Assembly (NCBI GenBank): GCA_913057205.1
Contig: CAJXNO010000002.1
Span: 1 to 64,000 of the forward strand
From: an uncultured Flavobacteriales bacterium
GTDB taxonomy: Bacteria; Bacteroidota; Bacteroidia; Flavobacteriales_G; Salibacteraceae
Length of the DNA stretch: 64,000 nucleotides
Direction: 5' to 3'
Made by a program: the position numbers and the translations under genes. The notes beneath the pieces are model-generated. The model was not told the origin of the DNA and made no database searches. It saw nothing but the letters and a program-made list of their open reading frames with translations. This document shows positions 44,080 to 53,467 of this stretch, in pieces (the stretch's first letter is position 1; every line of letters begins with the position of its first letter).

Positions 44080-45731
44080 TTCAGCTTACGTTGAATGCGC
44101 GACAACAGTTCTGTTGTACTTCCATCAAACCGAACGGAAGAAGCTGAACCATTCCGCTTAGCGGTCATTTCATCCAGGATGGGCGCAGCCAGCTGTTTGC
44201 CGAGTTCTACTCCCCATTGATCAAAACTATAGATATTCCAGATCAATCCTTGAATGAATATTTTGTGTTCATATAAGGCGATCAACTGGCCCAATTGGTA
44301 GGCCCCCCATTCATCAAATAAGATACTTGAACTTGGATTGTTCCCTTCGAACACTTTAAAGGGCAAGATCTTGACCACTTCCTCTTCTTTCAGTCCTTCA
44401 TTTCGTAGCTCCTTCTCCGCTTCCTTTACCGACTTTCCTTGCATCAATGCTTGTGATTGCGCCAAGAAATTCGCCAACAGCTTTTGGTGGTGATCGCCGT
44501 TTCCGTGTACCGGCTTGATGTAGGCGATGAAGTCTACCGGGATCAGTTTTGTGCCTTGATGCAGGAGCTGATAGAAGGCGTGCTGCCCATTCGTTCCGGG
44601 CTCGCCCCAAACGATCGGACCCGTGCTATAGCGTACAGGCACTCCAGCGCGGGTCATGGATTTTCCATTGCTCTCCATGTCGGCCTGTTGCAGGTAAGCT
44701 GGGAAACGACTGAGGTATTGGCTATATGGTAAGACTGCATGACTCTCTGCTTCAAAGAAGTTGTTGTACCAGATGCCCAGTAAAGCCATGATGGAAGGAA
44801 TACTCTGACTCCCTTTGACCTTAACATGCTCATCCACTGCGTGCGCTCCCTCCAAGAGTTTGAAAAAGGCTTGGTCACCAATGGCCAACATGATCGGTAA
44901 GCCGATCGCACTCCATAAGGAGTACCTTCCACCGACCCAGTCCCAAAAGCGGAACATATTGCCGGGGTCAATACCAAAGGCGGTTACTGCAGCTTCATTG
45001 GTCGAAACGGCCACAAAATGCTTTGCAATCGCTTCCTCGTCTTCGATTTGTTGCAAGAACCACTCCCTTGCACTTTGTGCGTTGGTCATGGTTTCTTGTG
45101 TGGTAAAGGTTTTGGAGGCGATAATGAACAAAGTCTCCTCTGCCTTGATCTGCTTTAAGGTTTCAACCAGGTGCGCTTCATCCACATTGGAAACGAAGTG
45201 GAAACGCATGTTGCATTGGAACGCTTTGAGTGCTTCAACCGCCATTACAGGGCCCAGATCTGAACCACCTATACCGATATTGACCACGTGCTTGAAACGT
45301 TTGCCGGTAGCGCCCAAACGATCACCTTCTCTAACGGACGTACTGAAACGTGCCATTTGATCGAGCACTTCATTTACTTCGGGCATCAAATCCACTCCGC
45401 CTACCAACGTCTTACGGTTGCTTCGATTTCTCAGCGCGACGTGCAATACCGCGCGGTCTTCCGTTTCATTGATGGCTTCACCTTTGAACATGCGCTCAAT
45501 TCCATCATTCACCTCACACTCCTTTGCGAGGTCCATCAAGGCATCCATTATTTCTTCATCGATGCGATGCTTGCTGTAGTCAAAGAACAGTCCGTCCCAC
45601 TCTACGGAAAACTGCTTTGCACGCGAACGGTCAGCTTTAAACAGCTCTTTGATCGTCTGGGCTTGTTCTCCGGCAAGCTCATGCAGCGAGGCCCAGGCAT
45701 TGGTTTTAGTAGGATCAATCTTCTTTAGCAT
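44076..45731 (-). CDS. pgi: Glucose-6-phosphate isomerase
   Basis: Interconverts glucose-6-phosphate and fructose-6-phosphate. The 551-residue length matches long-form PGI. Signatures: VNIGIGGSDLGPVM, IIASKTFTTQETMTNA, the DWVGGRYSLWSAIGLP site, GEPGTNGQHAFYQLLHQGT with the catalytic Glu and His, and YEHKIFIQGLIWNIYSFDQWGVELGK. Upstream, the DUF1015 gene ends in a terminator, so pgi likely begins its own transcript, which runs on into the LytTR gene. Confidence 0.97.
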   Translation of the reverse strand: MLKKIDPTKTNAWASLHELAGEQAQTIKELFKADRSRAKQFSVEWDGLFFDYSKHRIDEEIMDALMDLAKECEVNDGIERMFKGEAINETEDRAVLHVALRNRSNRKTLVGGVDLMPEVNEVLDQMARFSTSVREGDRLGATGKRFKHVVNIGIGGSDLGPVMAVEALKAFQCNMRFHFVSNVDEAHLVETLKQIKAEETLFIIASKTFTTQETMTNAQSAREWFLQQIEDEEAIAKHFVAVSTNEAAVTAFGIDPGNMFRFWDWVGGRYSLWSAIGLPIMLAIGDQAFFKLLEGAHAVDEHVKVKGSQSIPSIMALLGIWYNNFFEAESHAVLPYSQYLSRFPAYLQQADMESNGKSMTRAGVPVRYSTGPIVWGEPGTNGQHAFYQLLHQGTKLIPVDFIAYIKPVHGNGDHHQKLLANFLAQSQALMQGKSVKEAEKELRNEGLKEEEVVKILPFKVFEGNNPSSSILFDEWGAYQLGQLIALYEHKIFIQGLIWNIYSFDQWGVELGKQLAAPILDEMTAKRNGSASSVRFDGSTTELLSRIQRKLK

Positions 45732-45760
45732 CTAAGGTACAGAGTTCATTGCTCGTGCAA

Positions 45761-45796
45761 CAAAAAAAGCCTCAGTGGTTCAATCCACCAAGGCTT
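45761..45796 (-). terminator. Intrinsic terminator of the serC-serA-DUF1015 operon
   Basis: On the minus strand AGCCT..GTGG pairs with CCAC..AGGCT (two-step stem with a small internal loop) and is followed by seven T. It separates the operon from pgi. Confidence 0.75.
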
Positions 45797-45819
45797 TGGT
45801 AACAATTTTCGTGCTTGGA

Positions 45820-47073
45820 CTATGCTTCAAGCTCGTGGATGAATAATCCGCTGCGAAGCTTAGGTTCAAACCAAGTCACCTTTGGAGGCATGATTAAGTC
45901 TGCATCGCTGATGTCTATCAACTGCTGCATGGAGACCGGATACATAGCGAAAGCAACCTTCATCTCACCGCTGTTGACCCGCTTCTCCAGTTCACCCAAA
46001 CCGCGGATACCTCCCACGAAGTCGATGCGCTTATCGCGACGCAGGTCAACGATATCAAACATCGGCTCGAGAACTTGCTTTGACAGGATCGTCACATCAA
46101 GAACGCCTACTGGATCGTTATCATCATAGGTGTTGTCTTTTGCTGTGAGCTTATACCAAGTACCGTCTAAATACATACCAATGGTGTGTAAACGCTCTGG
46201 TTTGTACTGCGCGTCCTTCTTCTCCACCTCGAAGCTTTGCTCCAAACGCTGAAGAAACTCCTCAGAACTCAGGCCATTCAGATCGGTTACCACACGGTTA
46301 TAATCAATGATCTTCAGTTGATTATCTGGGAAAAGCACCGCCATGAAGTAGTTGTAGCGCTTACCGTCGTTGGCATTGCCACCCGCTTCATCGCGAAACT
46401 CCTTTCCAACCAAGGCTCCTGCTGCGGTACGGTGGTGTCCGTCTGCCACGTAGATCGAAGGAACTTGGGCGTTGAATAGTTGCTCCACCTGAGCGATGTC
46501 CTGATCCTCACCAAGTACCCAAAGCGTATGTTGGATTCCATCTTTCGTGGTGATGTCATAAACCGGATCATTGGCCTTCTTCACTTTATCTACCAAGGCA
46601 TCGATGGCGTCCACGTGCGGGTAGGAGAAGAACACCGGCTCTGCATTGATCTTTCCATATCGAACGTGGTTCTTGCGGTCTTCTTCTTTGTCTGGACGTG
46701 TAAGCTCGTGCTTCTTGATCACATTGTTGAAGTAATCATCAATGGCACAGCAACCCACGATCCCTGTTTGGGTATGCCCGTCCATGATCAATTCATACAC
46801 GTAGTACTGCTCCTTGTCGTCTTTGAGCAAAACACCGTGCTCCTTCAACAAGCTGTAGTTCTCCCGACCTTTCTTGTAGATGGACTCATCATAATGGTCT
46901 TGATCATCCGGAAAGTCGATCTCTGGTTTGATCACGAGATAGAAGGAGACCGGATTACCGGCTGCTTCTTCTCTGGCTTCTGCAGCATTCAACACATCAT
47001 ATGGGCGGCATACCACGTCCGCCACCTTGTCTTCAGCCGGACGTACGGCCTTAAAGGGTTTTACAATACTCAT
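45820..47073 (-). CDS. DUF1015 family protein
   Basis: A 417-residue cytosolic protein. The family stretches are VKPFKAVRPAEDKVADVVCRPYDV, YYVYELIMDGHTQTGIVGCCAIDDYF, IKKHELTRPDKEEDRKNH, SIYVADGHHRTAAGAL (a ParB/SrfA-like DGHHR motif) and DYNRVVTDL. DUF1015 is often found beside serA/serC and has been linked by context to serine metabolism; here it closes such an operon, 17 nt after serA. The reaction is unknown, although the DGHHR motif resembles kinase SbnI/ParB-type folds that can phosphorylate serine. Confidence 0.93.
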   Translation of the reverse strand: MSIVKPFKAVRPAEDKVADVVCRPYDVLNAAEAREEAAGNPVSFYLVIKPEIDFPDDQDHYDESIYKKGRENYSLLKEHGVLLKDDKEQYYVYELIMDGHTQTGIVGCCAIDDYFNNVIKKHELTRPDKEEDRKNHVRYGKINAEPVFFSYPHVDAIDALVDKVKKANDPVYDITTKDGIQHTLWVLGEDQDIAQVEQLFNAQVPSIYVADGHHRTAAGALVGKEFRDEAGGNANDGKRYNYFMAVLFPDNQLKIIDYNRVVTDLNGLSSEEFLQRLEQSFEVEKKDAQYKPERLHTIGMYLDGTWYKLTAKDNTYDDNDPVGVLDVTILSKQVLEPMFDIVDLRRDKRIDFVGGIRGLGELEKRVNSGEMKVAFAMYPVSMQQLIDISDADLIMPPKVTWFEPKLRSGLFIHELEA

Positions 47074-47090
47074 CTTCCTAGAATTAAGGA

Positions 47091-48047
47091 TTACTTCAAA
47101 AGAGAAATGATCTGATCTGCAAGCTCAACACCGATGCGATCTTGGGCTTCAATGGTGCTTCCACCGATATGTGGTGTGGCCAGCACCTTTGGGTGTGATA
47201 ACAAATCTTCGCGTGCAGCTGGTTCGCCAACAAAGACATCCAGTGCGGCCGCCTTAACCTTACCACTGTTGAGTGCTTCCAGCAGGGCATCCTCATCGAT
47301 GGATCCACCACGGGATGTATTTACCAAAGCAACGCCGTCTTTCAAGAGTGCTATTTCTGCTTTGCCGATCACCGGCGATCCATCTGCCTGTTTAGGCACG
47401 TGAAGGCTGATGTAGTCTGACTTTTTGAATAGCTCTTCCTTGCTTACGCGGTTAACAACCACCTCAACCGAATTCCCTCCGATCTTCATGGTCAACTTGG
47501 TGCTCGTATCTTCAGGCAGTGTGTTGTATACTACCTTCATTCCGCAGCCCAATGCATACTTGGCCAACTCCTGGCCAATACCTCCAAAACCAATAATTCC
47601 CAAGGTCTTACCTCTCAGTTCTAATCCTTTGCTGTACGACTTCTTGAGTCCTTTAAAATCTGCAGCACCCTCGCTTGGCATTTTGCGATACGCATCATAG
47701 GTAAAACGTGCTATATTGAAGAGTGATGCGATCGCCAATTCAGCAACAGACTGAGAGCTGGCTGCTGGGGTGTTGATCACATGTAAGCCTTTTTCGCGGG
47801 CATATTCCACATCAATGTTATCCATTCCAACCCCACCACGTCCGATGAGCTTCAGATTTGGACAGGCATCGATATGTTCTTTACGCACCTTGGTGGCAGA
47901 TCGCACCAAAACGGCCACAAAGTCACCTTCATTGATGCCTTGGGCAAGCATGTCTTGTTCAACTTTATCTGTAACGACCTGAAAACCGTAGGCTTCCAGC
48001 TTCGCTTTACCGGCGGCTGAGATGCCGTCGTTTGCTAATACCTTCAT
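47091..48047 (-). CDS. serA: D-3-phosphoglycerate dehydrogenase
   Basis: Oxidises 3-phosphoglycerate to 3-phosphohydroxypyruvate, the first step of serine synthesis. The 318-residue short form lacks the C-terminal ACT domain, so feedback control by serine through ACT is not expected. NAD site GIIGFGGIGQELAKYALGCGMKVVY, the catalytic Arg in VNTSRGGSIDEDALLEAL, Glu in VGEP and His in TPHIGGSTIEAQDRI are present. The gene lies in the order serC - small secreted protein - serA - DUF1015. Confidence 0.95.
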   Translation of the reverse strand: MKVLANDGISAAGKAKLEAYGFQVVTDKVEQDMLAQGINEGDFVAVLVRSATKVRKEHIDACPNLKLIGRGGVGMDNIDVEYAREKGLHVINTPAASSQSVAELAIASLFNIARFTYDAYRKMPSEGAADFKGLKKSYSKGLELRGKTLGIIGFGGIGQELAKYALGCGMKVVYNTLPEDTSTKLTMKIGGNSVEVVVNRVSKEELFKKSDYISLHVPKQADGSPVIGKAEIALLKDGVALVNTSRGGSIDEDALLEALNSGKVKAAALDVFVGEPAAREDLLSHPKVLATPHIGGSTIEAQDRIGVELADQIISLLK

Positions 48048-48086
48048 GTTTGTGGATTGTGTTAGTGTTATCTTGGAATGCCAGGC

Positions 48087-48614
48087 TTATTCTTCTTCGA
48101 GCTCCGTTTCTGTCGCTTCTTCGAACGACTCGATGAGCGCCATCATCATGTTATGCACCTCTTCTTCCAGACTTTTCCTGGCGGCGGTCTTCAAGTCTGA
48201 GAGGTAGCCGTTAAGTTGCTCCTCCTCTCCTTTGTGATCGATCTCTTTGGCTTGATACTCGAACCGATTGATCTTATATGAGTAATCCTTGCGTTCTGCA
48301 TCAAACTTGATGTGGTACTTCAACAAGCGATCTTCGTGCTTTCGTTTCACACCGAAGTATGCTTCTACCATGGGCTGGCTCACGTTAACCTCCACGTATC
48401 GCTCAGTAGAATCATCTACGAGCACCTCTACTTTGGCATTATCAAAATAGGTGTTCGCCCATTTGGTTAAACGCTTTTGAAGATCGCCAGAACCTGCACG
48501 TCGAACAGAATTCTCGCCGTAATACTCAAATTGCTTCTCGTCGTTCTTGGGTATTTGCGCAAAGGCCGTTGTACTCAAGAAACAAACGATAAGGCTCAAA
48601 AGGGTAAATCGCAT
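48087..48614 (-). CDS. Small secreted protein in the serine operon
   Basis: The start at 48614 gives a typical signal peptide (MRFTLLSLIVCFLSTTAFAQ) and 175 residues; an ATG three codons upstream overlaps the serC stop. The mature part (LQKRLTKWANTYFDNAKVEVLVDDSTERYVEVNVSQPMVEA...) resembles DUF4468-type, TBP-like-fold proteins, but the match is weak. The tail is acidic (ATETELEEE). It sits between serC and serA, 39 nt from serA, an odd place for an exported protein; it may simply be inserted in the operon. Confidence 0.78.
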   Translation of the reverse strand: MRFTLLSLIVCFLSTTAFAQIPKNDEKQFEYYGENSVRRAGSGDLQKRLTKWANTYFDNAKVEVLVDDSTERYVEVNVSQPMVEAYFGVKRKHEDRLLKYHIKFDAERKDYSYKINRFEYQAKEIDHKGEEEQLNGYLSDLKTAARKSLEEEVHNMMMALIESFEEATETELEEE

Positions 48615-48615
48615 A

Positions 48616-49695
48616 CTATCCAAATTTTGATTCGAAGGTCTTCATTACATCCACCAAGGCCTCTACGCTCTCTAGTGGAAGCGCATTGTACATGCTAGCA
48701 CGAAAACCACCTACCGATCGGTGCCCCTTGATACCGCTGATGTTCGCGTCCTTACACATGTCTAGGAATTGTTGATTCAATGCTTCATCAACTCCATCAT
48801 TCAGTACAAAGCATCCATTCATGATCGATCGATCTTCAACTGCTGCGGTTCCTTTGAACAAGCTGTTGCGGTCTACTTCGCTGTACAGCGCATTGGCTTT
48901 CGCCGCATTGTTCTGACCGATGGTCTGCAAACCGGTCTTCTTGATCCATCGCAATACCAACATACTCACGTAAACAGCAAATACAGGAGGAGTGTTGAAC
49001 ATCGATTCCTTATCTGCGTGTGTTTTGAGGTCGAGCATGGTCGGGATATCAATGCTCGACTTGCCGATCGCATCCTTCTTAACGATATATAACGTGGTTC
49101 CTGCAGGTCCCATGTTCTTCTGTGCACCGGCATATATCAGGTCGAATTGCTTCGCATCCAGTGGACGACAGAAGATGTCTGACGACATATCGCACACCAA
49201 GGCCGCATCGGTCTTAGGTACTTCATGGTATTGGGTACCGAAGATGGTGTTGTTTGAGGTATAGTGCAGGAAGTCAATATCGCTCGGCACATCATATCCT
49301 TTAGGAATGTAATTGAAATTGGTATCTGCAGATGACGCCACCTCATGCATGCCGCCCAGCCACTTCGCCTCCTTGGCTGCTTTTTTCGCCCAAGCTCCTG
49401 TAACGATATAGCCGCCTTTCTTATGCTCACGCATCATGTTGTAGGCACTGGTCAAGAAACCAAGGCTAGCACCGCCCTGCAAGAAAAGTACTTCGTAGTC
49501 ATCGCCTAGGTTGTAGATCTCCTTTACCAGGGCACACGCTTCGTCCATAACAGCAACAAAGTCCTTGCTTCGGTGTGAGATCTCCAATAAGGAAAGTCCG
49601 AGGCCATTGAAATCCTTTACTGCTTCTGAAGCTTCTTGAAATACCTCTTGAGGTAAAATGCTGGGACCAGCGCTGAAGTTATGAACCTTTGTCAT
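48616..49695 (-). CDS. serC: Phosphoserine aminotransferase
   Basis: Converts 3-phosphohydroxypyruvate to phosphoserine with PLP; also acts in pyridoxine synthesis in some bacteria. The start MTKVHNFSAGPSILP at 49695 gives the usual 359 residues; the longer frame to 49797 would overlap the upstream lipoprotein gene. Key parts: FSAGPSILP, LEISHRSKDF, LFLQGGASLGF, ALVCDMSSDIF, the PLP Lys in YAGAQKNMGPAG and GHRSVGGFRASMYNALP. It heads the serine operon. Confidence 0.97.
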   Translation of the reverse strand: MTKVHNFSAGPSILPQEVFQEASEAVKDFNGLGLSLLEISHRSKDFVAVMDEACALVKEIYNLGDDYEVLFLQGGASLGFLTSAYNMMREHKKGGYIVTGAWAKKAAKEAKWLGGMHEVASSADTNFNYIPKGYDVPSDIDFLHYTSNNTIFGTQYHEVPKTDAALVCDMSSDIFCRPLDAKQFDLIYAGAQKNMGPAGTTLYIVKKDAIGKSSIDIPTMLDLKTHADKESMFNTPPVFAVYVSMLVLRWIKKTGLQTIGQNNAAKANALYSEVDRNSLFKGTAAVEDRSIMNGCFVLNDGVDEALNQQFLDMCKDANISGIKGHRSVGGFRASMYNALPLESVEALVDVMKTFESKFG

Positions 49696-49793
49696 CGTTG
49701 TTATATTGGTTTGTGGACGGCGAAATTGTGAAAATTTTATTGTTTCAGAAACGTTTTCCGGGAAGACTAACAATTTCGAAACATGCCGCGGAC

Positions 49794-50237
49794 TCAAAGC
49801 TGCTGCTTTGCGCTCAAGGAGGCCTCTACACGCGTGCTGTCTGTGCGCAATTCCATCCGCAAGGAAAAACGGTTCAAGAGCATCTCGCCTTCACCTGATA
49901 CTTCATACCCCTTCCAAGCTTGATCAGGTAGCTCAAAGCCCCAACGATCCGTGAAGCGAACGCGCAGCCCCTCCCCTTCTAACAGCATGTCTTCTGGGGG
50001 ATTTTGAGCCCAACGCAGCTGAAAACTCAAGGTATCTAAAACGGTATCACCTTGAATCAACTCACCGCCATAACCGCCCTCATAAGTGGCAAGGATAGCT
50101 CGTTCACAGGCATCGCCCTCGTACCATTCGAAACAGTCGCAATCGCCGCGTTTACAAATGCCGTTCTCACAGCCATAGCGACACCGGCCACAAGCAGACA
50201 TGAACAGGATCAGTAATATGTAGGCGATGCGATGCAT
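49794..50237 (-). CDS. Small lipoprotein with EGF-like Cys-rich segment
   Basis: 147 residues. A lipoprotein signal (ILLILFMSAC) is followed by a dense cysteine block, CRYGCENGICKRGDCDCFEWY-like with ACERA (about residues 17-45), which reads like a bacterial EGF-like module: C-x3-C-x4-C-x4-C-x-C-x8-C. The rest is a short beta-rich domain (LSFQLRWAQNPPEDMLLEGEGLRVRF). Proteins with this lipobox/EGF-like start occur widely in Bacteroidota, with no known function. It is 31 nt after the propeller protein gene and may share its transcript. Confidence 0.85.
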   Translation of the reverse strand: MHRIAYILLILFMSACGRCRYGCENGICKRGDCDCFEWYEGDACERAILATYEGGYGGELIQGDTVLDTLSFQLRWAQNPPEDMLLEGEGLRVRFTDRWGFELPDQAWKGYEVSGEGEMLLNRFSLRMELRTDSTRVEASLSAKQQL

Positions 50238-50268
50238 GGATGAATAGCAGTTCTTTCTGGCGGAAGGC

Positions 50269-52299
50269 TTAGTGAATGATCAACTTCTTGACGTGTTCTG
50301 AATCATCGGAGCGAAGTACAAACCAATAAACGCCTGCAGGTATCGCTGAAAGGTCTAATGTACGGTCGGGTTCTAGCTGTTGCCAAATTCGCACGGTTCT
50401 GCCCAGCGCATCCCGCAAGACCACTTGCTCAATTACCGAGGCATCACCCTTCCATGACAAGCTCATCCGATCATCGGCAGGATTCGGATAGAGTTGGAAT
50501 ACCTCTTCCGCTCGCAGGTTGGTCACACCAAGCGCGGTATATGCAAAGCAAGCACTCATTGCTGAACATCCATTCTTCTCAACGATCAATGCATATTGTC
50601 CGCTACCGGGAGGCGCGAAAGACTGCCCACTATCTAAAACCACGGAGGGCGAGTCACAACTCACCCATTGGTAGCTAGCACTGTCTTCCAAAGCGATCAG
50701 CAGGCTATCGGTTTGTTTGATGGCTGTGTCTACCTCGTTTATGGTGAGGTGGATGGTCAAGATGGAATCGCAGCCATAACGGTTGGCGATGGTGTCTTGA
50801 TAAACGCCGCTGCTATCCCAGGTTTGGTGCTGACTCGGACTCACAAACGAGAAGCAGGTGGCTGTATCGAGCTGGCCCGATGTTTCAATGCAGCTCAGCT
50901 TAAGGATGTAGGCATGCACATCACCCGATGGGGTCACGTTGAATGTGCCGCTTCCAGGATCAAAATCGGTTTGCTGGGCGAAGCGTCCAGTCAGGTAAAT
51001 GTTTTCGCCCTCTGGCAACAGAACACTGTAAGGATAATTATCCCACCACCCCGATAATGATGCGCGTCCCAGCTTTCTTACCCAAAGATCGCGGCCCGTG
51101 GTATCGAAACGTGCGATAAACCCGTTCTCGCTGTTCCAATCACCCTGCAAAACCTGGATACCCACGTCCAATTCATCGTCAAAGGACCCCACCACGGTAA
51201 AGGTCTGTTGGTTTGGCGCCAAGGCGATGTCGAAGTAGCGTTCATATCCGTCGCCCCGCGATTCATGGATGCGCCGTTGATCACTGCCATCCGTTCGGAA
51301 GCGATAGATCGAAGACGAGTAGATATAGGTGCTGTAGGTAGCATCTTGACAAACCACATAGCAATTCCCTTGATCATCCACCGCAATCGACTCGCCTAGC
51401 TGTTCACTGGATGGAGAGTGTGCCCACTGATATGCGCCACTTCTTGTGAACTTGGCAACAAAGGCATCCGTCTCATAGGCATGTTGATGGTACAGCTCGC
51501 CTGATCCTTCGTTGTTCGGGTCAAAGTCTACGAACAAGCTGTAATAGCCGGTGAAGTAAATGTTGTTCATCGGATCGATCGTCAGTGCTCTGCCTTGCTC
51601 GTACGCAGATACATCCGTGCTACCGAAGCCGCGTGCCCACATCAGGTTTCCATTGTTATTCATCTTCATCAAGAAGATGTCAGAGAACCCATCCGCAGTG
51701 ATGTTGGTGACGCCCGTTCCTGGATTGAAATCTACGGTTCCTCCAAAATAGCCCGTCAATGCGATGTGTTGATCTGGACCTACCGCAATAGCGATTGGCT
51801 CGTGGAAGCCGTTTCGAAAGGTTCGCACCCATACAAAGTCTCCGTCACTTTCGAGCTTCAACAGAAATCCATTCCACTCCGGACCTGAAGATATCTCCTG
51901 TGCTACACCTCCGTTCGGATCAAAGTCAATGGTATCTCGAAATGAACCCGCCACATACACATACCCTTGCGCATCTACTGCAATGCTGTTGGCATAGCAA
52001 AGGCCCGTCCCTTCGGTGAACTTTGCCCATACCAGATCGCCATCTTGATCATTCTTTTGGATCAAAGCCACCACGGGTGCCGTTGGATACATCAGTGGCT
52101 CACCGGCTGCTGGCCGGTAGCTACCCTGTGCATGACCAGTGATGTAAACATTTTCATCCTTATCAACCGTCGCATCCGTGAGGTCATTCGACGTATTCAC
52201 GAGGCCACCCATGGTCCGCACCCAATCAAACGACTGCGCATTAAGGGTAGTGCTAGGTAGGAAAAGAAAGAGGAAGAAGAGGAATCTAGACAGCTTCAT
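50269..52299 (-). CDS. Secreted SBBP-type beta-propeller protein with T9SS sorting domain
   Basis: 676 residues. A signal peptide (MKLSRFLFFLFLFLPSTTLNAQ) precedes bead-like repeats of ~50-60 residues with DxxxNVYITGHAQGS, QGYVYVAGSFRDTIDFDPNGG, IALTGYFGGTVDFNPGTG, NIYFTGYYSLFVDFDPN and NIYLTGRFAQQTDFDPGSG. These are SBBP beta-propeller blades, probably seven or eight. A Cys-containing linker (YGCDSILTIHLTINEVD) follows, then a type A T9SS C-terminal domain (about 600-676, VFQLYPNPADDRMSL ... VYWFVLRSDD). It is therefore secreted by T9SS to the surface or medium. Ligand unknown. Confidence 0.92.
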   Translation of the reverse strand: MKLSRFLFFLFLFLPSTTLNAQSFDWVRTMGGLVNTSNDLTDATVDKDENVYITGHAQGSYRPAAGEPLMYPTAPVVALIQKNDQDGDLVWAKFTEGTGLCYANSIAVDAQGYVYVAGSFRDTIDFDPNGGVAQEISSGPEWNGFLLKLESDGDFVWVRTFRNGFHEPIAIAVGPDQHIALTGYFGGTVDFNPGTGVTNITADGFSDIFLMKMNNNGNLMWARGFGSTDVSAYEQGRALTIDPMNNIYFTGYYSLFVDFDPNNEGSGELYHQHAYETDAFVAKFTRSGAYQWAHSPSSEQLGESIAVDDQGNCYVVCQDATYSTYIYSSSIYRFRTDGSDQRRIHESRGDGYERYFDIALAPNQQTFTVVGSFDDELDVGIQVLQGDWNSENGFIARFDTTGRDLWVRKLGRASLSGWWDNYPYSVLLPEGENIYLTGRFAQQTDFDPGSGTFNVTPSGDVHAYILKLSCIETSGQLDTATCFSFVSPSQHQTWDSSGVYQDTIANRYGCDSILTIHLTINEVDTAIKQTDSLLIALEDSASYQWVSCDSPSVVLDSGQSFAPPGSGQYALIVEKNGCSAMSACFAYTALGVTNLRAEEVFQLYPNPADDRMSLSWKGDASVIEQVVLRDALGRTVRIWQQLEPDRTLDLSAIPAGVYWFVLRSDDSEHVKKLIIH

Positions 52300-52360
52300 T
52301 GCATCTCCGTAATAAAGGTTCTTTTTCTTCAGACGAAACTAGGCAATAAAGGATGGCGCA

Positions 52361-52960
52361 TTAAGCCAGTAACTGGATCCATTCCGTCTCCATCGATTGC
52401 TGCTTGTCTTTGGCATACCAGAGCTGCACTTGCTTAACGAATTCGGTATAGGGTGGCTTGGGTTCGTCTGCATGCTTGTAATCCATTACCAGTTTCTGCG
52501 CGGGTTCCGGTCTTGGACCCCACGTTGCTTTCACCTCCCAGTTCTTTGTGTCTATGAAGAGGATGATCGGAATGGAGCGTCCGCCGTTCGTAAGGTGCGC
52601 ATCCATCAGCTCGAGGTTCTCATCCCGCAACACCGTCCGTACTTTAACCCCCGCTGCCGACCCCGCTTTCGCGATCACCGGTACGATCTGTGCCGCATCG
52701 CCACACCAACCTTCGGTGATGACCAAAACAGCCAGGTTCTCTGTTGATCTCATCTGCTCGAGCAAGGTATCGCTCGGGTTGCAGGTCTTTGCCAACCGCG
52801 CCATTCGCTTGGCGTTGAGATCGGTGTATTCTACCAATGCTTCGGTCTGGTTTGGACCTGTGGTCTTTCCTTCTGCCAACAGCGATTCGATCCGCTGCAT
52901 GTAAGCGTCAAACGATTCGCCTTTTTCCCAGTATGCTTTGTAATCCATTATAGTGTTCAT
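52361..52960 (-). CDS. Thioredoxin-fold family protein with WCGDA active site
   Basis: 199 residues, no signal peptide, so cytosolic. LAVLVITEGWCGDAAQIVPVIAK (about 75-97) aligns with the thioredoxin active-site strand and helix, but the second Cys of CxxC is replaced (WCGDAA). Such WCGD thioredoxin-like proteins are common in Bacteroidota and would act through a single Cys, if at all. SIPIILFID contains the cis-Pro. The ATG at 52960 and one four codons later are both possible starts. Monocistronic. Confidence 0.87.
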   Translation of the reverse strand: MNTIMDYKAYWEKGESFDAYMQRIESLLAEGKTTGPNQTEALVEYTDLNAKRMARLAKTCNPSDTLLEQMRSTENLAVLVITEGWCGDAAQIVPVIAKAGSAAGVKVRTVLRDENLELMDAHLTNGGRSIPIILFIDTKNWEVKATWGPRPEPAQKLVMDYKHADEPKPPYTEFVKQVQLWYAKDKQQSMETEWIQLLA

Positions 52961-53303
52961 GTAGCTAATGACGATGCAAAGCTATCAACCTTACGTGTTT
53001 TGAGTGCGGAGAGTGAGAGCGGAGAGTGAGGACTTTATTCTTTGCTCTCTAACGATAGCTATTGGGACTCTCTCTCGATAACTATCGGGTTCTGTGGTCG
53101 TTGAGGTATCGATATTCTCAGAATAAATTACAGACTGTCCTCCGTTTCACTGTCAGTTCTGATGCATGTCTGTCCAATACTTTTTTTAGAAAAAAGTATC
53201 CAACCTGCCGCGCGGAACGCCGGGGAAAATGGAGAACTCAAGCCTATCGGAATCCTGCGCGCAGGGCCACATCGCGCGTCAGCTGGATTCGCCTGCCCGC
53301 TAC

Positions 53304-53378
53304 GCTGCCGCACTGAGTTCTCCATCCTGCCCGCTTGTAGTGAAAGCTTTAAGATTTAATCTCCGACTAAAAACGAGC
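53304..53378 (+). repeat. Diverged direct repeat, copy 1
   Basis: GCTGCCGCaCTGAGTTCTCCAT through TTAATCTCC..CTAAAAACGAGC; copy 2 is at 53468-53541 with scattered differences. Confidence 0.65.
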
Positions 53379-53467
53379 ACCAAAGCAGTACATGAGGAGC
53401 GTGAGTACGAAGTGTGAGATCGAAGACTTTATTCTTCGCTCTCTTCTGTCACTCTCACTCTCATTCA

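Noticed and set aside
53062-53417. Short Arg/Ser-rich frames in the gene-free repeat region
   Set aside because: They differ between repeat copies, have no conserved product and lie in DNA made of degenerate direct and inverted repeats.
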